In this document: one piece after another, positions 54,294 through 62,806 of the stretch
Layout: each line of letters opens with the position of its first letter
Numbering within the stretch: the stretch's first letter is position 1
NCBI GenBank assembly: GCA_963727635.1
Contig: CAVSHP010000007.1
Coordinates: 186,001 to 250,000, forward strand
DNA: 64,000 nt
Direction of reading: 5' to 3'
DNA from: SZUA-36 sp963727635
GTDB lineage: Bacteria; Pseudomonadota; Gammaproteobacteria; Xanthomonadales; SZUA-36
Notes under the pieces: model-generated
Told to the model about the DNA's origin: nothing
The model's database searches: none
Seen by the model: the letters and a program-made list of their open reading frames with translations, nothing else
Position numbers and translations under genes: made by a program

Positions 54294-54920
54294 ATGGCTA
54301 AGAAGACCTTAAAAAAGAAGGTTATGAAGAAGCAGGCAAAGACCAAATCCGCAGCATCGGGATTTGCCACACCAGTTGTTGAATCAGCACGTGACATTTG
54401 GCTCGCCGGCCTGGGTGCATTTTCTTTTGCACAAAACGAAAGCGGCAAGATCATCGAGCAGGGTAACAAGCTGTTTGAAAAGCTGGTTGCCGAAGGTGTA
54501 AAGCTTGAAAAGAAGGGCCGCAACGTCGCCGAGTCCACCGTCGGTGGAATCAAGGATGAAGTGGAATCAAAGGTTGGCGCGGTACGTAAACAGGCCGTAG
54601 ACAACTGGGACAAGCTGGAAACGATTTTTGAAAACCGCGTGGCCCGGGTTCTGGGTCAGCTGGGTGTTCCGACAGCCGATGAAGTCAACAAGCTTTCCGA
54701 ACGCGTACAAACCCTGGCAAGCAAGGTTACGGCCATGACCCAGGGCGCAAAGCCGGCCAAGCCAGCCGCTGCAAAACCAGCCACCAAGAAAGTTGTGGCC
54801 AAGAAAGCAGCAGCTAAAAAGCCAGTAGCTAAAAAGACAGCAGCCAAAAAGACAGTAGCTAAAAAGCCAGCCGCCGCAAAGCCGGCCGTCAAGGCAGACG
54901 CTGATAAGCCAGCTGCCTAA
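54294..54920 (+). CDS. Phasin-family protein 2 with lysine/alanine-rich histone-like tail
   Basis: A 208-residue paralog of phasin 1: VVESARDIWLAGLGAFSFAQ and GNKLFEKLVAEGVKLEKKG align with the same region there, followed by one RVARVLGQLGVPTADEVNKL unit. From about residue 150 the tail is AAKKPVAKK-type repeats, as in the DNA-binding tail of PhaF-type phasins, which tether granules to the nucleoid and help partition them. The tail codons form short tandem DNA repeats at about 54800-54880. AAGGAG precedes the ATG. Confidence 0.85.
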   Translation: MAKKTLKKKVMKKQAKTKSAASGFATPVVESARDIWLAGLGAFSFAQNESGKIIEQGNKLFEKLVAEGVKLEKKGRNVAESTVGGIKDEVESKVGAVRKQAVDNWDKLETIFENRVARVLGQLGVPTADEVNKLSERVQTLASKVTAMTQGAKPAKPAAAKPATKKVVAKKAAAKKPVAKKTAAKKTVAKKPAAAKPAVKADADKPAA

Positions 54921-54958
54921 GAAACAATCCAGTCCCCCCTCCCTTAAATGGGAAATTT

Positions 54959-54986
54959 GGGCCGACAACGAGTCGGCCCTTTTTTT
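54959..54986 (+). terminator. Rho-independent terminator of phasin 2
   Basis: Stem GGGCCGAC, loop AACGA, stem GTCGGCCC, then seven T, 38 bases after the phasin 2 stop. Confidence 0.94.
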
Positions 54987-55082
54987 ATGTTCAGGGTTAT
55001 GATCAGGCACCCCCTTTACAACGCAAATCCAACCAAAACATCTATCAATGGTTAAAATGGCTGGTGTTAGCGGAGAATAAAT

Positions 55083-55301
55083 ATGGAAACACAGGATATC
55101 CTGAAGTTCGGCGTGGCCTTTGTCGGATTGGTCCTGATCATCGGCGCGATATATAACTTGCATACGGGTTACACCTTCGGGCTCACCGGTAAGGGAAAGT
55201 TTTACCGCAAGGATGAACCCGGCCACTTCATGTTTTTATTCTTAAGCAGGATTTTTCTCGGCTGCGCATGTTTGGCGCTTGTATACTTTGTGCCTTCATA
55301 G
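55083..55301 (+). CDS. Small two-span membrane protein, unknown
   Basis: A 72-residue protein with spans at about residues 7-25 (ILKFGVAFVGLVLIIGAIY) and 50-69 (FLFLSRIFLGCACLALVYFV), joined by a hydrophilic loop with KGKFYRKDEPGH. No family recognised. GCGGAG precedes the ATG at 55083. It lies alone between the phasin terminator and the SDR gene. Confidence 0.65.
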   Translation: METQDILKFGVAFVGLVLIIGAIYNLHTGYTFGLTGKGKFYRKDEPGHFMFLFLSRIFLGCACLALVYFVPS

Positions 55302-55400
55302 CACCTTGTACACATACCGATGGCTTTGCTGATGAGGCCGCGGTATTGAACCGGGAAGGTTCCCCGCAACAATCGTCAGGTTTGCAGGATGGAGAGCACG

Positions 55401-56159
55401 ATGTATCGATTTGACATGACCGGAAAAGTCGCCGTGGTGAACGGCGCATCACGCGGTATCGGTGAAGCCATCGCAAAAGGTCTGGCTGACTGTGGTGCGC
55501 TGGTTGTATTAACCAGCAGACGCCAGGAAAGTGTGCAGAAAGTCGCGGATGAGATCATCGCAGCCGGCGGTAAAGCGGTTGCAAAAGCCTGTCATGCGGG
55601 GCGTCTCAATGAAATTGAAGCTCTGTTCGAGTACATCGACGCTGAATTTGGCCGTCTCGATATCCTGATCAATAATGCGGCCACCAACCCCTATTTCGGT
55701 CCCGCCACGGACCTGCCGTCCGCGGCCTTTGACAAGACGGTCGAGGTCAATCTCAAGGGACCCTATTTCATGCTTGCCAGGGCTGTACCCCTGATGGCAA
55801 AAAGCGGGGGCGGGAGTGTTGTCAACGTGGCCTCCATCGCCGCATTGATTTCCCTGCCCGGGCAGGCGGTCTATTCCATGACCAAGGCCGGCCTGGTCAG
55901 CATTACCCGTTCTTTTGCCAAGGAGTATGGCCAACAGGGTATCAGGGTCAATGCAATCCTTCCGGGCGTGGTTGAGACCAAGCTGGCGTCAGCCCTGGTC
56001 GAAGATCCGGGTGTCCAGAAGTGGCTGGCCCGTTTGCCCGCAGGCAGGGCGGCGCAACCGGCTGAGATGGTCGCCGGCGTCCTTTACCTGGTTTCGGACC
56101 AGGCAGCCTATACAACGGGTACAACCCTTGTCATGGATGGTGGGGCAACACTGGGTTGA
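55401..56159 (+). CDS. Short-chain dehydrogenase/reductase
   Basis: A 252-residue classical SDR. The cofactor motif is VNGASRGIGEAIAKGL, the NNAAT motif is present, and the active site shows Ser in VVNVASIAALIS and YSMTKAG (YxxxK). The C-terminus GTTLVMDGGATLG is usual for FabG-like reductases. The ATG at 55401 has GGAGAG 5 bases upstream; an ATG at 55389 would add four residues. The next gene, an APH-like kinase often encoded near fatty acid oxidation genes, follows after 7 bases, so both may act in acyl or lipid metabolism. Confidence 0.87.
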   Translation: MYRFDMTGKVAVVNGASRGIGEAIAKGLADCGALVVLTSRRQESVQKVADEIIAAGGKAVAKACHAGRLNEIEALFEYIDAEFGRLDILINNAATNPYFGPATDLPSAAFDKTVEVNLKGPYFMLARAVPLMAKSGGGSVVNVASIAALISLPGQAVYSMTKAGLVSITRSFAKEYGQQGIRVNAILPGVVETKLASALVEDPGVQKWLARLPAGRAAQPAEMVAGVLYLVSDQAAYTTGTTLVMDGGATLG

Positions 56160-56166
56160 ATATACA

Positions 56167-57231
56167 ATGACAACCGCAAGCAGCAATCCGACCACCCCGG
56201 TGAGGAAGGGTGAAGACCTGGACTGGGCAAGTCTCGACCGGCATCTGAAGTCGGTTCTTCCGCATCTCGAAGGTGAGGCGGAAATCAGCCAGTTTGCGGG
56301 CGGCAATTCAAACCTGACCTACCGTTTGAAGTACGCCAATGACGACCTTGTCGTGCGCAGACCTCCGTTTGGCACCAAGGCGAAAACCGCGCACAGCATG
56401 ATCCGCGAGTACCGCATAATTAACGGCTTGAAGCCGGTCTTCCCGTCCGTGCCAGATACGCTTTACTACAGCGATGACGAGGCCATCATCGGCGCCGAGT
56501 TTTACCTGATGCGAAAGGTCGATGGCGTACTGATAAAACAACAGCTTCCGGCGGAGTGGAATCTCACAGCAGGTGAAACGCGCCGGTTCTGCACCTGTTT
56601 CTGGGACAAGCTAATCGAGTTGCACCAGGTGGATTACATCGCGGCGGGGCTTGGAGATTTCGGCCAACCGGAAGGATACGTTGAACGCCAGGTGTTGGGC
56701 TGGAACAGGCGGTTTGAACGTGTCATCACACCCGACGTGGATCATTTTTCCGTAGTGCGTGATTGGTTGGTGGCCAATATGCCCAGCGACAACGTTCGCC
56801 ACTCAATACTGCATGGTGACTATCGTATCGATAACGTTATTTTCGACAAGGATGAGCCTTGCAATATCCTGGCCCTGCTGGATTGGGAAATCTGTGCCCT
56901 CGGCGATCCGTTGATGGATCTGGGTATTTCCCTGGCCTACTGGATTCAGGACGATGATCCGGTCGAATTGAAACACCTGGCGGTGCAGCCTTCAAATGCA
57001 CCCGGCATGCTGACACGCAGGGAAATCCTCGACCTGTACCGGGACCGCACCGGTCTGGACACTTCCAACTTCACCTTCTACCTGGTTTACGGTTACTGGC
57101 GTCTGGCCGTGATCCTGCAACAGATCTATTACCGTTATTTTCATGGACAGACGCAGGACGAGCGCTTCAAAACGTTTGGAATTGCCGTTCAACAGCTGGG
57201 AGGCCACTGTCAACACCTGATCGTGGCTTAG
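56167..57231 (+). CDS. APH-fold phosphotransferase (ACAD10/11-like)
   Basis: A 354-residue kinase-fold protein. It shows the N-lobe AGGNSNLTYRLK, the catalytic loop HGDYRIDNVIFD and the metal motif LDWEICALGDPLMDLG, as in phosphotransferases paired with acyl-CoA dehydrogenases, thought to phosphorylate hydroxy-acyl groups. It reads with an SDR gene immediately upstream. An in-frame codon at 55915 lies inside the SDR gene; ATG at 56167, 5 bases past the SDR stop, is the sensible start. Confidence 0.88.
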   Translation: MTTASSNPTTPVRKGEDLDWASLDRHLKSVLPHLEGEAEISQFAGGNSNLTYRLKYANDDLVVRRPPFGTKAKTAHSMIREYRIINGLKPVFPSVPDTLYYSDDEAIIGAEFYLMRKVDGVLIKQQLPAEWNLTAGETRRFCTCFWDKLIELHQVDYIAAGLGDFGQPEGYVERQVLGWNRRFERVITPDVDHFSVVRDWLVANMPSDNVRHSILHGDYRIDNVIFDKDEPCNILALLDWEICALGDPLMDLGISLAYWIQDDDPVELKHLAVQPSNAPGMLTRREILDLYRDRTGLDTSNFTFYLVYGYWRLAVILQQIYYRYFHGQTQDERFKTFGIAVQQLGGHCQHLIVA

Positions 57232-57244
57232 CCGGTTTTCCGGA

Positions 57245-57976
57245 TCAGAACTCAAACTCGGCGAGCAACCTCAAGGTGTGATCCGGGCTGCTGTTTTCGA
57301 GCCCGAAAATGTAGCCAGCCTCCCATTTGAGTTGTTTTCCGCCAGACATTTTCATCGCTCCCATGATGGCTGGACCCAGGCCAAGGGTATTCTGACCGCT
57401 GTAAAATTCAACGGCAGGTTCAAATAATCTTGAATAACGGTATCTCAACTGTAAATTCAACTTGGTTTCAATTTCGTTCTTGATGTCTGAACCCCATTCG
57501 CTGGTGACATAAAAATTGGCGGTACCACTCCACTTCCCCCATTCCTTTTCGGCCAGGATGGCGGTTGAAAACTCCCAGACATCCTTGTTGGCCTCCCTCT
57601 CCAGCTCGAAGAGTATGCCCCAGTCCGCCCAATACTCACCCTGCTCGGTCAGTTGTCGCTGGGCTTCGATTTCATAGGCTTCCCTATCCAGGTTCTGGTT
57701 ATCCGTGGTTTTGCCAACCACGTAAGCCTCGACAAACCAGCGTTCACCGATTGAGCGCCCATAGGCCAGCTTGTACAGCGCCAGGTTGTCGGGTATCGAT
57801 GGTTGCTGGTCCTGAAATATGGCGCGAAATTCCAGGTCCTGCTCATTCGGCTGTACATAGGGATGATAAATTGTGTCGATCACCACGCCATCAGCCAGGC
57901 ACGCCTGGGATGCAGCAAAAAGCAGTGCCAGCGAGACGATCGCCGCGTTTTTTTGAATCGTGTTGAAGTTAAGCAT
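57245..57976 (-). CDS. Exported outer-membrane-like protein of unknown function
   Basis: A 243-residue protein with a signal peptide (NAAIVSLALLFAASQACLAD). The mature part alternates polar and aromatic residues with many YxWxxE-like strands (FVEAYVVGKT, TANFYVTSEWG, LQLRYRYSRLF) and ends in LRLLAEFEF, a C-terminal phenylalanine typical of outer-membrane beta-barrels. Its start overlaps the end of the FTR1 gene by 8 bases, so it is probably co-expressed with iron import; a role in iron entry is inference. Confidence 0.7.
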   Translation of the reverse strand: MLNFNTIQKNAAIVSLALLFAASQACLADGVVIDTIYHPYVQPNEQDLEFRAIFQDQQPSIPDNLALYKLAYGRSIGERWFVEAYVVGKTTDNQNLDREAYEIEAQRQLTEQGEYWADWGILFELEREANKDVWEFSTAILAEKEWGKWSGTANFYVTSEWGSDIKNEIETKLNLQLRYRYSRLFEPAVEFYSGQNTLGLGPAIMGAMKMSGGKQLKWEAGYIFGLENSSPDHTLRLLAEFEF

Positions 57977-58785
57977 GGTTTACAACCCGGTTACCCGCGA
58001 TGCTGGCAGCAATGACAAGAATCAACCCGGCAAAATAAGCAACGATCTGGATTCCGGAAGGCGTCGCTTCATAGCCGATAAAGGCGTACAACAGCTGGCC
58101 GACGACAGAGTTTTCGGGCATCCAGGCGGATGAGTCCCATAACGCCCGGGTGGACGAAATCCAGTCCGCCTGGATGAGTTGTAACACTGCCTGGGACAGC
58201 ATGTTTCCGGCAAAAAGGGCGAGGAAAAAAACCGGCACCCTGAGCCGCCAGCTTTGCGGCTGGTTCAACATGCCGTAGAAAAGCAGGGTTCCAACACTGA
58301 CACCGATCCCGAAGCCAAGAAATGTTCCGATCATCACCGGCTGGAAATATTCGCTCTGGTGAAAAAATCCACTCAGATAGAGGAATATTTCTGAACCCTC
58401 GCGGGTGACTGCCATGGCCACGGCGCCTGCTGCGGACATACGGAACAGAGCTGAGTAACGAAGTTTTGTAGCGTCACTATCCGGTGTGGGCGTGTTTTTG
58501 AATCTGAAAAATGCCCATGCGCTGACGGCGATCAGCAAGGTGATCAGTATCTGCAGCATCGCATTGACAACTTCCTGCCCGACGTAGTCAAACCACTCGG
58601 AAATAGTGCTCATCTGCGTGGCGTATAGCAGGGACAGGAGTCAAACCGATCAGCAGGCCAAGCGGAAGCCATAAGGTCCGGTTTACAAATTGATAACTGA
58701 TTGCCATCAGCATACTGATCAACAGGGCGGCTTCGAGGGTTTCCTGCAGGACGAGGATAACGGAATTCAGCAGCATGCTTGTCAT
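57969..58785 (-). pseudogene. FTR1-family iron permease, frameshifted
   Basis: The 5' part (58785-58588) reads LQETLEAALLISMLMAISYQ, the first iron-binding motif region, in which REGLE is QETLE, and two spans. It breaks at GLTPVPAI. In the +1 frame the protein continues through LLYATQMSTISEWFDYVGQE to 57969, with the second motif VTREGSEIFLYL and five more spans. One surplus base in about 58630-58650 explains it. FTR1 proteins import Fe with an oxidase or cupredoxin partner; a cupredoxin-like gene precedes it directly and the barrel-like gene follows. It could be a real lesion or a sequence error. Confidence 0.8.
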
Positions 58786-59139
58786 TTATTCGACCACCAC
58801 TTTGCCTTGCGCGGTCTTTGGAAAGAACTCACCAAAAAAGGGATATTCACCGGCCGGCAGCGGGCCGATGAATATGGCGGTTTTGCTATTTCCATTTATC
58901 ACTTTTTCGCGATTGAGTTCATAACTGTCAAACTCTTCGGGCGTTGCATCGAGATTACTGATCATCAGCTTTACCTTGGTGTTGGCCGGGATCACGATTT
59001 CTGCCGGAAAGAAAAGGTGGTCCTTGATCTCGAGTTCAACGACGGGTGTCGCGGCGATGCGGTAAATTGGCAGTACATCGCCGCCAGGCTGGTGATGGCG
59101 AGTAGCCCGCGTCGCGGGTCTTGCTATCCGGTAATTCAA
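58786..59139 (-). pseudogene. Periplasmic cupredoxin-like protein (FTR1 partner), start region frameshifted
   Basis: The intact part reads VVELEIKDHLFFPAEIVIPA, NTKVKLMISNLDATPEEFDS, then FIGPLPAGEYPFFGEFFP: the strand pattern of the EfeO/P19-associated cupredoxin fold, although a full Cys/His/Met copper set is not visible. At the front, MNYRIARPATR (TTG at 59139) is followed in another frame by GLLAITSLAAMYCQ, a signal-peptide core, and then returns. So two indels probably split the signal peptide. The open frame further upstream belongs to the damaged kinase gene. Confidence 0.65.
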
Positions 59140-59189
59140 GAGACCCCCTTGGCGCTGATCGGCCGGGACTGCGCCACGCCGGTTGAATG

Positions 59190-60497
59190 ATCGGGCGGGA
59201 AAACTGACGACAAAAGCCGCGCCAGTGCTCAAAACTTGAGCGATTCGACTAAATCGAAGCCTCGTGGAACTCGACGATCCGTTTGACGATGGCCAGGCCC
59301 AGGCCGCAACCGGATTGACCTGACTGATGCCGGTCGCCACCGACCCGGTAAAATCGTTCAAAAATAATATCATATTGTTGCTCGGCTATGCCGGGCCCCG
59401 AATCCTCCACTTTCAGCAGCACCCGTCCCCCGGCCTGGTGACCGATACAGTGATCTGGCCTTCAGCGGGCGTGTACTTGTTGGCATTACTCAACAGGTTG
59501 TTCAGCAGGGTCGTCAAGGCAAACCGGTCTCCTGAAATAAAGCACGCTTCGACCCGTTGAATTCCAGCTTTTGATTTTTGTCCTCAAATCGTGAAAATTC
59601 CTGTGCGAGCACTTCCTGGGCCAGCGCCGTCAGGTCCAGATGGACGTCAGGGATGCATTGTATTCATCGGGTGCGCTTCGATAAAGGTCAAGGATTTGCT
59701 CAACGATGTGACCCAGGCGGTCCGTGGTGGCGGTCAGCTTGTGCAGCGTCTGGCTGTTTGCCGGCAGTTCCTTGCGGATATTATGCAGCTGGACTTTCAA
59801 CGTGCTGATGGGCGTGCGTAATTCGTGTGCCGCATCGGAAGCAAACTGTCTTTCCCGCAGCAGGGATTTTTCCAGTCGCGCCAGCAACTTGTTGCTTGAA
59901 AGCACGATCTGCTTCAGTTCCTTGCTATAGGCTTCATCGGGAATGGGGTTGAGGTCATCGGATTGCTTGTGGCCAAGTTCACGTGCCAGTCTGCGCAGCG
60001 GTTTCAGACCCTGGCCGACAATGATCCAGGTCAGAAACCCAATCAGCGGCAAGGCCATCAGGACAGGAAAAATGGACTCGAGGATGACATTTTCGGCCAG
60101 CGTGTACCTGAGGTCTGTGCGTTCGGCAACCAGCACCCAGTATCGGTCCGTTTTGTCGAAATAGGCGACGGTGCGCCATCGGTAGCCAAAGAAATTGGCA
60201 TAGTCATAACCGGCCACCAGCGGTGAAATAGGCGTCTCCGGAGCATTCGAAGATGACACCAGCATGCGATCCTGCTGCCATATCTGGAAAACGAAACTGC
60301 TCTCCTGGTCGGCCTTGAAAACGGACGACCGGGTGTGGATATTCGCAATCAGCCGGGCCGTGTCCTGCAGTTGCTTGTCAAACAGCTTGTCCGCCTCCTC
60401 CATGCTGGAGTTGTAACCCTTGAGCGCGGCCAGGAAGCTGAACAGCGTAATGACGGCAAGGATGACCGCCACCAGGAAAAACCGTGATGGATTTCAC
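59190..60497 (-). pseudogene. QseC/PmrB-type sensor histidine kinase, broken by several frameshifts
   Basis: The longest frame (60472-59630, 280 residues) holds a membrane segment, a sensor part, a second span and HAMP-like region (FPVLMALPLIGFLTWIIVG), and the HisKA site DAAHELRTPISTLK. The GTGA overlap with the regulator stop suggests the true start is GTG at 60497 (MKSITVF), shifted into the long frame in a TTTTTCC run. After NASLTSIWT the ATPase part continues in changing frames: FALTTLLNNLLSNANKYTP, then LLKVEDSGPGIAEQQYDIIF, then CGLGLAIVKRIVEFHEASI and FVVSFPA. At least four indels are needed, so it is either a pseudogene or a poorly sequenced stretch. Confidence 0.75.
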
Positions 60498-61153
60498 GGT
60501 TGCTGAACCTTGTAACCGACACCGCGTATGGTCTTTATGAAATCCGAACCGAGCTTTTTGCGCAGGTGATGGATGTGTACTTCCAGCGCGTTGCTGGCCA
60601 CTTCTTCACCCCAACTGTACAGGCGGCTTTCGAGGTTATGACGGGTTTGTACCCTGCCTGCGTTTTCCATCAGGCTTTTCAGCAGCATGTATTCCTTGCG
60701 GGATAACTCGAGTTCATCGTTGCCAAGAAAAACTGTTTTCAGGTTGATATCCAGACGCACTTCGCCGATGCATATCTCAGCGGTTTTGGATGTGTTCAGA
60801 CGTCTCGCCAGTACCCGTAGCCGCGCAAACAGCTCCTCCATTTCAAACGGCTTGGCCAGGTAGTCGTCGGCACCGCTGTCCAGACCGGAAATTTTGTCCT
60901 CGACCTGGGCGCGGGCGGTTAACAGCAGTATGGGAAGATCGTGTTTTTTCTGTCGTACCCGCTTCAGCACCTCGATACCGTCAATATCGGGGAGGCCGAG
61001 GTCGAGTATGACGAGGTCCGGAGGGTCCGTGTTGATGACATAGATCGCCGCTTCACCTGTGGAAACGACATTTATTGCGTAGTCCTGCTGACGCAGGGCT
61101 TCCTGAAGCGCTGAAGCTAAGGCTTGGTCATCCTCGACCAACATGATTTGCAT
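60494..61153 (-). CDS. OmpR/PhoB-family response regulator (QseB/PmrA-like)
   Basis: A 219-residue regulator. The receiver has the acidic pair VEDD, phospho-acceptor Asp51 (VILDLGLPDIDG) and LAKPF; the winged-helix domain has LSRKEYMLLKSLMENAGRVQ and the recognition segment ALEVHIHHLRKKLGSDFIKT. The pattern is that of the QseB/PmrA group. It overlaps the damaged kinase gene downstream (GTGA). A matching binding-site candidate occurs at 62068-62084, upstream of the hemolysin gene. Confidence 0.92.
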   Translation of the reverse strand: MQIMLVEDDQALASALQEALRQQDYAINVVSTGEAAIYVINTDPPDLVILDLGLPDIDGIEVLKRVRQKKHDLPILLLTARAQVEDKISGLDSGADDYLAKPFEMEELFARLRVLARRLNTSKTAEICIGEVRLDINLKTVFLGNDELELSRKEYMLLKSLMENAGRVQTRHNLESRLYSWGEEVASNALEVHIHHLRKKLGSDFIKTIRGVGYKVQQP

Positions 61154-61272
61154 TCAATAGGGCCTCTTAACACTATGCGGATACCCATCGACACCGGTCA
61201 TTTTTTTGCAGGACAAGACGTATTGAGCGTGATGTACCCCGGGTATTCAAATAACGCATCAAATATTTTGAA

Positions 61273-62019
61273 TCATATAGCCAGAGAATGCATTCCATAA
61301 TTGGCATTATTGACATTAATGCTGGCGGAAAGGGCGTCGATACTTTCCTGGTAGCAGCTAATCAGGTAATTGAATATTTTTCGGTCATAGAGGATGGACA
61401 TGGCCTCGGCAAGATTGCCCGCCACGACCTGCGGCCTGTTTTGGTAATAGGAACCCCAGTCTTTCAAGTTGCTGGCGTCGCGCAGCAGGGACGGGTCGGC
61501 GTCGCCCAAGGTGTAAAAGCTGAAGCCCAGACGCCTGATGCTCTTCAGCACGCCGGGGGTCGCGGTAAATACAAGCCACTCGGAACGGGTCGCGTGTAAT
61601 ACGGCGGTCAGGATCAGGAAAAGCAACTGGCTTGAGCCCCGCTTGCTGGCCACCAGGTTACCGATTTCCGATATGTTTCCTCGTCTTACGGTATGTCCGG
61701 CTATCCGGCTGATGGTTTTTTCCACGGTTTCGGGCAGGTACTGCTCCAGGAACAGGGATTGACCCTGCGCCTGCCTGATACCCACCGCAGCCGAGAAGCG
61801 GTTGTCGCAACTCATCGTGATCAAGGTTGGCATGAAATCACGGATGGTCGCACCATGTATGCCGCGAAACTGCTCAGATATGTAATGTTCTACCTGCTCC
61901 CTTTGCGCCGCCGCCGGGGTATACACGCTAAAGCATGGGCCCGGTGACAAAAGGCGGGCCAGGGTACCGGTGGCGGTGGGCTGTTCATATGCACTGAGTG
62001 ACATGCTGGTGGTGGACAT
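61273..62019 (-). CDS. Thermostable hemolysin family protein
   Basis: A 248-residue protein of the thermostable hemolysin (T_hemolysin) family, GNAT-like in fold. Recognisable parts are QYLPETVEKTISRIAG, the core ISEIGNLVASKRGSSQLLFL, and 'LKSIRRLGFSFYTLGDADPS'. The name comes from Vibrio; a direct cytolytic action is doubtful, and an N-acyltransferase-like activity is plausible from the fold. It lies downstream of the TPR, SDR and heme-oxygenase-like genes, all in the same direction. Confidence 0.87.
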   Translation of the reverse strand: MSTTSMSLSAYEQPTATGTLARLLSPGPCFSVYTPAAAQREQVEHYISEQFRGIHGATIRDFMPTLITMSCDNRFSAAVGIRQAQGQSLFLEQYLPETVEKTISRIAGHTVRRGNISEIGNLVASKRGSSQLLFLILTAVLHATRSEWLVFTATPGVLKSIRRLGFSFYTLGDADPSLLRDASNLKDWGSYYQNRPQVVAGNLAEAMSILYDRKIFNYLISCYQESIDALSASINVNNANYGMHSLAI

Positions 62020-62061
62020 ACATCAATCCTTAATGTTTTTTGATTACGCCCAGTCTATTGG

Positions 62062-62090
62062 GGAATGCTTAAGAAAGTATTAAGCATTCC
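62062..62090 (-). promoter_or_regulatory. Palindrome with PmrA/QseB-type box upstream of the hemolysin gene
   Basis: Perfect 11-bp arms (GGAATGCTTAA at 62062-62072, TTAAGCATTCC at 62080-62090) with a 7-base centre. On the minus strand it contains CTTAAT-N5-CTTAAG (62084-62068), matching YTTAAK-N5-YTTAAK known for PmrA-type regulators. It lies about 43 bases before the hemolysin start. No T-run, so a terminator role for the upstream TPR gene is less likely. Confidence 0.6.
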
Positions 62091-62164
62091 GCGCATCATT
62101 GCCGCCCGGGAAGTACCCGGGTAAAAAGTGACTGGATTCCGCACTTTGCCTTGCGCTGACCCGC

Positions 62165-62806
62165 TCAGGAACGTTCGTCTTTAAGTTCGGCCAGGGCCCG
62201 GTTGATTTCAGCCCGGCGTCCACTGTCCGCCAGCGGACGATCCGGCCGGTCCGGTGCCTGCATGGCTTTTACCAGGTAAACCTCGGACTCATCCAGACGC
62301 TTCTGGTTGAGCAGGAACTTGCCGTAAAAGTAGTTCGAATCAATACCCTCGGCATTCAGTTCAACACCCTTTTTCAACATATCCTCGGCCAATGCATCAT
62401 CACCACCCATAAACCCCGGGATCTGGAACAGCAGGGCGCCCAGCGAGGTATAGGCCGCACCGTTCATGGCCTGCGGATCAATTTCGATCGCCAGGTCGAG
62501 TTCCGAGCGTGCGCGCTTGATTTGCTTGCCGGCGCTGAACATGCTGACTTCACCCGCATAGGTGGAATAAACAATACCCGCCCAGATGTGCACCTGGGCA
62601 TCGTCGGGTTCCGCGGCAACGGCTTCGTCCACCTCTTGCGTAAGTGACTCGAATGCGTGCTTGCGGTCTTTTCCTTCGGCCTTGTAGTTCGCATAGGCCC
62701 AGTCTTTCTGAATGCTTTGAACGGTGCTGCCGACCTCGGCTGAAACCGGTAAGACAAAAGAGACTGCCAGGGCCAGCACCATGGCGCGGATAATGGACGT
62801 TTTCAT
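62165..62806 (-). CDS. Exported tetratricopeptide-like protein
   Basis: A 213-residue protein with a signal peptide (IIRAMVLALAVSFVLPVSAE). Helical repeats follow: DEAVAAEPDDAQVHIWAGIV, ELDLAIEIDPQAMNGAAYTS, GVELNAEGIDSNYFYGKFLL and RLDESEVYLVKAMQAP. It resembles periplasmic TRAP-type or TPR proteins of unknown role. Its start overlaps the SDR gene stop by 4 bases (ATGA), so it is coupled to the genes upstream. Confidence 0.82.
   Translation of the reverse strand: MKTSIIRAMVLALAVSFVLPVSAEVGSTVQSIQKDWAYANYKAEGKDRKHAFESLTQEVDEAVAAEPDDAQVHIWAGIVYSTYAGEVSMFSAGKQIKRARSELDLAIEIDPQAMNGAAYTSLGALLFQIPGFMGGDDALAEDMLKKGVELNAEGIDSNYFYGKFLLNQKRLDESEVYLVKAMQAPDRPDRPLADSGRRAEINRALAELKDERS

Noticed and set aside
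59140..59373. N-terminal 78 codons of the open frame that ends in the cupredoxin
   Set aside because: They read the damaged kinase C-terminus in mixed frames and are not part of the cupredoxin.
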